Shown: positions 7,201 through 10,924 of the stretch, one piece after another | How positions within the stretch are numbered: the first letter of the stretch is position 1 | How the letters are laid out: each line of letters begins with the position of its first letter | From: Gonapodya prolifera JEL478 | Taxonomy: Eukaryota > Monoblepharomycota > Monoblepharidomycetes > Monoblepharidales > Gonapodyaceae | Assembly: GCA_001574975.1 (NCBI GenBank) | Contig: KQ965770.1 | Coordinates: forward strand, 1 to 10,924 | Length of the DNA: 10,924 nt | Reading direction: 5' to 3' | Position numbers and translations under genes: made by a program | The notes under the pieces: model-generated | Told to the model about the DNA's origin: nothing | Databases searched by the model: none | What the model saw: only the letters and a program-made list of their open reading frames with translations

Positions 7201-9858
7201 TTTTGGCCGTTTTGCGTCGATATGATCGATGACATGCTCTTCATGGGGTCGCTTCGAAGGAATTGTTGGGGCTTGGATGTCTGTCATCAAGTTGTCCTCG
7301 CAAATTTGTTCTGATGTGATTTCGGTTGGATTGAACGTGGACAGTTCGTCTGCTGGAATATCCTGATGATCAATCTGCGGTTCCTTTGATGGTTCGGTGG
7401 ATACAGGAGCAGCTGCTGGCTTGGAAGCTGTTTTTACCACCTCGTTCAAGTCGGAATCCAACCAAGATTTTATCCACGATGTGGGTAGGTATACTGAGAG
7501 GTCCTGCATGAGAAAAACATTGAGACGTGCTGAGGATCGAACAAGCCAGAACTCGGACCCACTTCATCATTATTCACATGCCATGTCTCACACAATGAGA
7601 CAATGTGCGACTTTTTGAGTTCGAATTCCCTCTCGAAACTTTCCTTGCGAGAAGCCCAAGCCGATAGTTCTGTTTCAAACATGTCATTCATGTCTACCAC
7701 GGCGGCAAGAACATCAGGAGGGGGGGTTACTTTCGAAACTTCTTGCCACCGTTTCCGCTCCGAGCGGCGCACATAGGTCAGTGCATAAGCATTTCGGGAA
7801 GTGTGTCGTTTTGCTGCAACAATTTCAGTTGCCGCAGCTGAGCTCGTCGATTGCGCCGGCTGATTTGAATCGCTCGCAGAGAGTGGCGCATCAAAATCAT
7901 CTCGATTCACAGATTCATTTCCGCCACCTGATGTTTTCGAGGTAACATGGGATGCGCCTTCCTCTATATCAAATGTCGTCTCCTTCAGTTCCGTGACGGT
8001 GTCATCGTCCAACTTATACCATTTGCTCTGGCTAGTAAAAACAATGGTTTACCAAAAGATGAGCAGAGTCAAGTCAAAGCTCACGTGTGGTCAAGGACGT
8101 GTGCAATATAGTGGCCCGAATACGCGCTTGTGCCTCTGTGATTGAGTACAGCGACAAGATCGTAAACAAAATCAGTGTCTGACTCGCTCGGTAGATTTGT
8201 CTCTTGGTGAAGGAACGGTCGAATATCGAGCACTTCTGGGAACTTGATCGTAGATTTAACCTTCTTTTTTGTTCCAGATTTTAAATCATAAACAAAGCGC
8301 ATCAGTTGAAACGTAAGAATCTGCATTTTATTCAACGATTAAGGAGTATGGCCGACGTCAGAGGAAGATACCAAACTCGAGTTACGTACTGGAGGCGCTT
8401 CTTCAACAATGATCATCCTCTCCGCATCCCTTTTCGTATTGCATTGCTCACAGTGATACTGGTTATCTCCACTGAGCTCCTCCGGTGCCAGATAATCTCG
8501 CCAGCACTGTTCAATTGTATATCCTTCCCGGAGGTTCACTTCGAGTTCGTGAAAATGGGACCTGCGTTCAGACTGAAAGCCACATGTCGTGCACCGCGTT
8601 CTATAAATAACTGTTCCCTCGAACTGAAAGTTTGTTGTGTCAATATCACTCTCATGGCTCGCACATCAAACACCCACCTGTTCTTTGACAAGGGTTTGCA
8701 ACAGTGGATCTTTTTGAGCCTCAAACTGCTCTTCCAGGAGAGTAAGCAGAAGCTTAGCAAATCTGCAATGCGATCAGTCTGTTCAAGTGCAATCGTTTCG
8801 CAAACTCGCTGGACTTACTCTTGGGCATCCTGTTGTTCCCCCCACTTGAGGCTCATTGAGTCAACAAACTCACGTGGATCAAAGCTCTTCCGTTTGCCTT
8901 GTTCGAGATGCGCAAACAAGAGTTGGAGTTGATGAACAATCTCGGCTTTCTCCGGTGCCTCAGATTCACTGGGTCGGAACTTATAAACACCGCGCCGAAA
9001 GCTGGGATTATGGAACCAAACCTAGCGTTGCGTGTCAGAATCAAACCAGCACAGGAGCTGACAGGTCACGCACTTGTAGAAGAGTATTGAGATAGCAAGT
9101 TGCGCCAAGATTCTTTTACAGAAGTCAACTTTAAAGCAAAGAGCGAACAAGTAGAAAGGCGCCTCTCACTTTAAGTCCAACAGGTCTTTTGTCTCGCTCC
9201 ACGATCGTCGGAGAAGAAGACATATCGAGCCCTCGAGCTTTCAGGTATTTTCTCAGAGCTCCTAGCATGGGGTGAACACAGGTCGACAAGCGTTGAAGCC
9301 AAATGCAAAATGAACCCTCGAACACTCACCTTCACTAATCCATTGATCCTGTCCGAGCCAATTGAGACAGTTCGGGTTGGCTTTGCACGATGACGCAGCG
9401 CACTTTTTCGTCTTTCCTCCCGGAACCCTGCTAGATTTCCCTCGCGGTTGTTCCCCAGCAGCAGTCAGTCCTTTCGATGCAGGTGCTTTTCCTTTTCCCT
9501 TTCCAGTTGGCGCGTCCATCTCATCATCAATAACCCCTTCAACCCCGTTCCCTCTTGACTTCATTGCGAATGCGTTCGGACAGTATGGACATTTAGGATC
9601 CTCGTTCAGATGATAGACAGATCTTATGTTCTCCAACGTGATATGATCCCCAGCGGCCTCAGAATCAGCGAAGGACCAGAGACTTTGATTCATTATATTG
9701 ATTGGCATTACCGTATCGACACCGGACCCCAGCAGCAAACAGTTTTAGCAAGTGTAAACCAGTGCGAGTTCTTGAAAACTATCTATCGCTCACCTTTGAT
9801 CCAGCCTCTTCAATGGGTCCTGCCGCACTTTGGTGGAGCTTGTGAGGAATTTCTCCAT
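4266..9858 (-). CDS. USP48: USP48-type ubiquitin carboxyl-terminal hydrolase with C-terminal UIM/NZF extension, 17 exons
   Basis: Cysteine protease that removes ubiquitin from substrates; relatives are human USP48 and plant UBP26. Exons: 9858-9794, 9682-9330, 9261-9170, 9112-9074, 9021-8819, 8762-8678, 8623-8390, 8320-8085, 8031-7563, 7503-6976, 6909-6645, 6579-6437, 6379-6224, 6166-5787, 5728-5524, 5458-5293, 5224-4266. All junctions are GT-AG and phases agree; they total 4578 nt, 1525 residues plus TGA. Visible features: N-terminal Cys motifs (C53, C56, C116, C121, C127); Cys box NLGATCYLNTLLQ with C176; QQDAQEF; zinc pairs C290/C293 and C337/C340; His box SAYSGHYIAHV with H427; WYKLDDD with D444. 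So the catalytic triad is complete. Three DUSP-like regions follow (about 593-810, 815-935, 970-1085), then a ubiquitin-like domain (about 1133-1196) and GFKGTSLL near 1217, where human USP48 ends. The tail has a UIM-like helix (1236-1254), GRPKR (1405-1409), RG repeats (1426-1448) and a zinc finger (W1492, C1494, C1497, C1508, C1511). The start is the ATG giving MEKFLTSS, before the conserved SLWSFADSE segment. Exon 1 and the exon 9 donor are least certain; an alternative GT lies 15 nt upstream at 7577. Confidence 0.95.
6380..6436 (-). other. Intron 12 of the USP48-like gene, in frame and stop-free
   Basis: This 57-nt intron starts with the weak donor GTTTGT and ends ATCACAG. It contains a run of nine or more T. 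Splicing joins MKISAA to AYRLLQGV inside the second DUSP-like region. All 19 codons are open, so retention would insert 19 residues without breaking the protein. Splicing is preferred because the insert is Cys/Phe-rich and sits inside a conserved segment. Confidence 0.75.
9074..9112 (-). other. 39-nt microexon encoding the USP Cys box
   Basis: Exon 4 of the USP48-like gene encodes only NLGATCYLNTLLQ, residues 171-183, including the catalytic C176. It is flanked by introns 9113-9169 (57 nt, ending AAAAG) and 9022-9073 (52 nt, starting GTGCGT and ending GCTAG). Both junctions are phase 0. The exon is needed to join PVGLK to VWFHNPSFRR, as in other USP family members, so its inclusion is well supported. 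Skipping it would keep the frame. Confidence 0.93.
9683..9793 (-). other. Intron 1 of the USP48-like gene, unusually long
   Basis: This intron runs from GTGAGC to CAAAG and is 111 nt, against 52-69 nt for the others. The donor is good, while the acceptor AATCAAAG lacks a pyrimidine tract. In-frame ATG codons at 9708 and 9693 lie inside it and read through the acceptor into exon 2, so a transcript starting here could encode a protein with a different, shorter N-terminus. Without the intron, exon 1 meets a TAG stop. Confidence 0.65.
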
Positions 9859-10044
9859 CTTCACTTCAGTTAGTCCGAAGAAGTCGTTAAGATCACAGAG
9901 CATCAGATGCACTCTGCGAAAACGCGATCGTTCGCCTTGGGCATAACCCAGAGCAGAGTCTTCGCTTTCAAACAGGAATCGAAGTGTGGCCACAAGACAC
10001 ACAGCACTTCCTCTGCTATGGAAGCTCAATATACTTGCGAGGGT

Positions 10045-10050
10045 TTTATT
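10045..10050 (-). promoter_or_regulatory. Candidate poly(A) signal of RPN1
   Basis: The minus strand reads AATAAA here, 22 nt past the RPN1 stop codon, inside the 213-bp gap before the USP48-like start codon. The position suits a polyadenylation signal, but fungal signals are degenerate and the hexamer could be chance. Confidence 0.4.
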
Positions 10051-10071
10051 TACATGGCGCTAAACGATATT

Positions 10072-10924
10072 CTATTTTGTGTCCATATAGTCCGGGTTCT
10101 TCTTTAGGATCACGAAGTTCTCGAGGACACTCGTTAATGGCAAGAACTCCTCCGTTGCAAGCTCAGCTCTCTCCGTGTATCCGAGTAGCACCGGGGTAGT
10201 GTTGGTTACAAAGCCGGTGATCGTTTTAGGTCGGCCCGCTTGTCCAACAACGTCCACCGCCTTTTGCGATAATGGATAAGATTTCCCATATCGACACCAG
10301 GAAAAACCAAGTCACCCACCTGTCCAACCCGTACACTTACGGGTAGTGACTTCAAATTCTCATCTAGAGTGATGAGGAATCGGGGGTAGATGGAAAGAAC
10401 AAGATAGTACAGGATGTAATGAGCTTTGCCCAATATTGCTAAAGTTTGGGGTGAGCGTTTCGTCAACAATGTACAGTGAGAACAAACATACTTGCTTTCG
10501 CATCCAGCATTGAGACGAGAACTGTTACAAGACCTGCCGCCGCGACCGGCGATAGAAGCAACCGGTTCGTGTGGTACGGATTAACGGTCTGTGTTCCTTT
10601 CCCCATGTGCACGAGACCCTGAGTGTGCTTATCGTCACCCTGAGTCACGTTGACAGTGATACGCAAGCAACGTACTTGTGACAACCTGACAACAAACAAA
10701 CAGTTTGGTTCTTTGTGGTAGTACGCCGCAAGCTGTCTCAACATTTGGGCCAGTCTGGCATTGTTGGTACCAGCTCCAACAATACCCATTGCAAAAATCG
10801 CATTGATCGCAACATCTTGGTCATTGTCGTGTGAATACTTGCTGAGCGTGTCAAGCACTGTGACCTGTGGATTCGAAGGGCAAAGGAGAGCCAACCCTAA
10901 TGGGACCGCCTTGCGTATCACTGG
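10072..10924 (-). CDS. RPN1: 26S proteasome regulatory subunit RPN1 (PSMD2), C-terminal part, 5' end outside window
   Basis: RPN1 is the large scaffold of the proteasome base, built from proteasome/cyclosome (PC) repeats, and it docks ubiquitin, UBL shuttle factors and the proteasomal DUB. Four exons are visible: 10924-10676, 10618-10492, 10438-10320 and 10260-10072, joined by GT-AG introns of 57, 53 and 59 nt. Together they give 684 nt in one frame, or 227 residues plus a TAG stop. Family hallmarks read in order are a PC-repeat segment with [20 protein letters not shown], then [45 protein letters not shown] spliced to [17 protein letters not shown], and a terminus with [11 protein letters not shown]. 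The frame is open to the window edge, so the gene continues beyond 10924. No frameshift is seen. The first intron (10619-10675) is a multiple of three and has no stop in frame. The USP48-like gene starts 213 bp downstream on the same strand. Confidence 0.97.

Noticed and set aside
7610-7635. A GTTCGAATTCC string resembling a tRNA B box.
   Set aside because: It lies inside USP48-like coding exon 9, with no matching A box or cloverleaf stems around it.
8306-8932. Plus-strand ORF of 208 codons, the longest on that strand.
   Set aside because: It lies fully antisense to USP48-like exons 5-8, which encode conserved USP protease motifs on the minus strand, and it shows no domain of its own.

Overview
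The window is nuclear DNA from a fungus, most likely a basidiomycete. The reasons are about 20 short GT-AG introns (mostly 52-69 nt), compact spacing between genes, and proteins that match conserved eukaryotic families with fungal-style variants. This is an inference; no lineage marker in the window settles it. All three recognisable genes are on the minus strand. No bacterial operon, CRISPR array, tRNA, rRNA or intact mobile element was seen.

Right to left, in the direction of transcription: (1) 10924-10072 is the 3' part of RPN1/PSMD2, the scaffold subunit of the 26S proteasome base. It has four exons and its 5' end lies outside the window. (2) 9858-4266 is a complete 17-exon gene for a USP48-type deubiquitinase, 1525 residues in my splice model. 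It has an N-terminal USP protease, three DUSP-like regions and a ubiquitin-like domain. A C-terminal extension of about 300 residues carries a UIM-like helix, an RG-rich basic stretch and a RanBP2/NZF-type zinc finger. (3) 2857-1271 is a Gfo/Idh/MocA oxidoreductase gene of the dihydrodiol/D-xylose dehydrogenase type. Its reading frame is broken at three places, while the two neighbouring genes read cleanly over more than 5 kb of coding sequence.

RPN1 and the USP48-like gene are head-to-tail, 213 bp apart, and both act in the ubiquitin-proteasome pathway. The oxidoreductase looks metabolically unrelated. Two stretches hold no gene I can support: 1-1270 and about 2858-4265. The second contains a 23-bp tandem repeat and, just downstream of the USP48-like stop codon, a cluster of short overlapping minus-strand ORFs with a Cys-rich segment.

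The most notable observations are the catalytic Cys box of the USP isolated on a 39-nt phase-0 microexon, the reader-domain tail on the USP48-like protein, the three same-direction frameshifts in the oxidoreductase, and two 57-nt introns that can be translated in frame without a stop.
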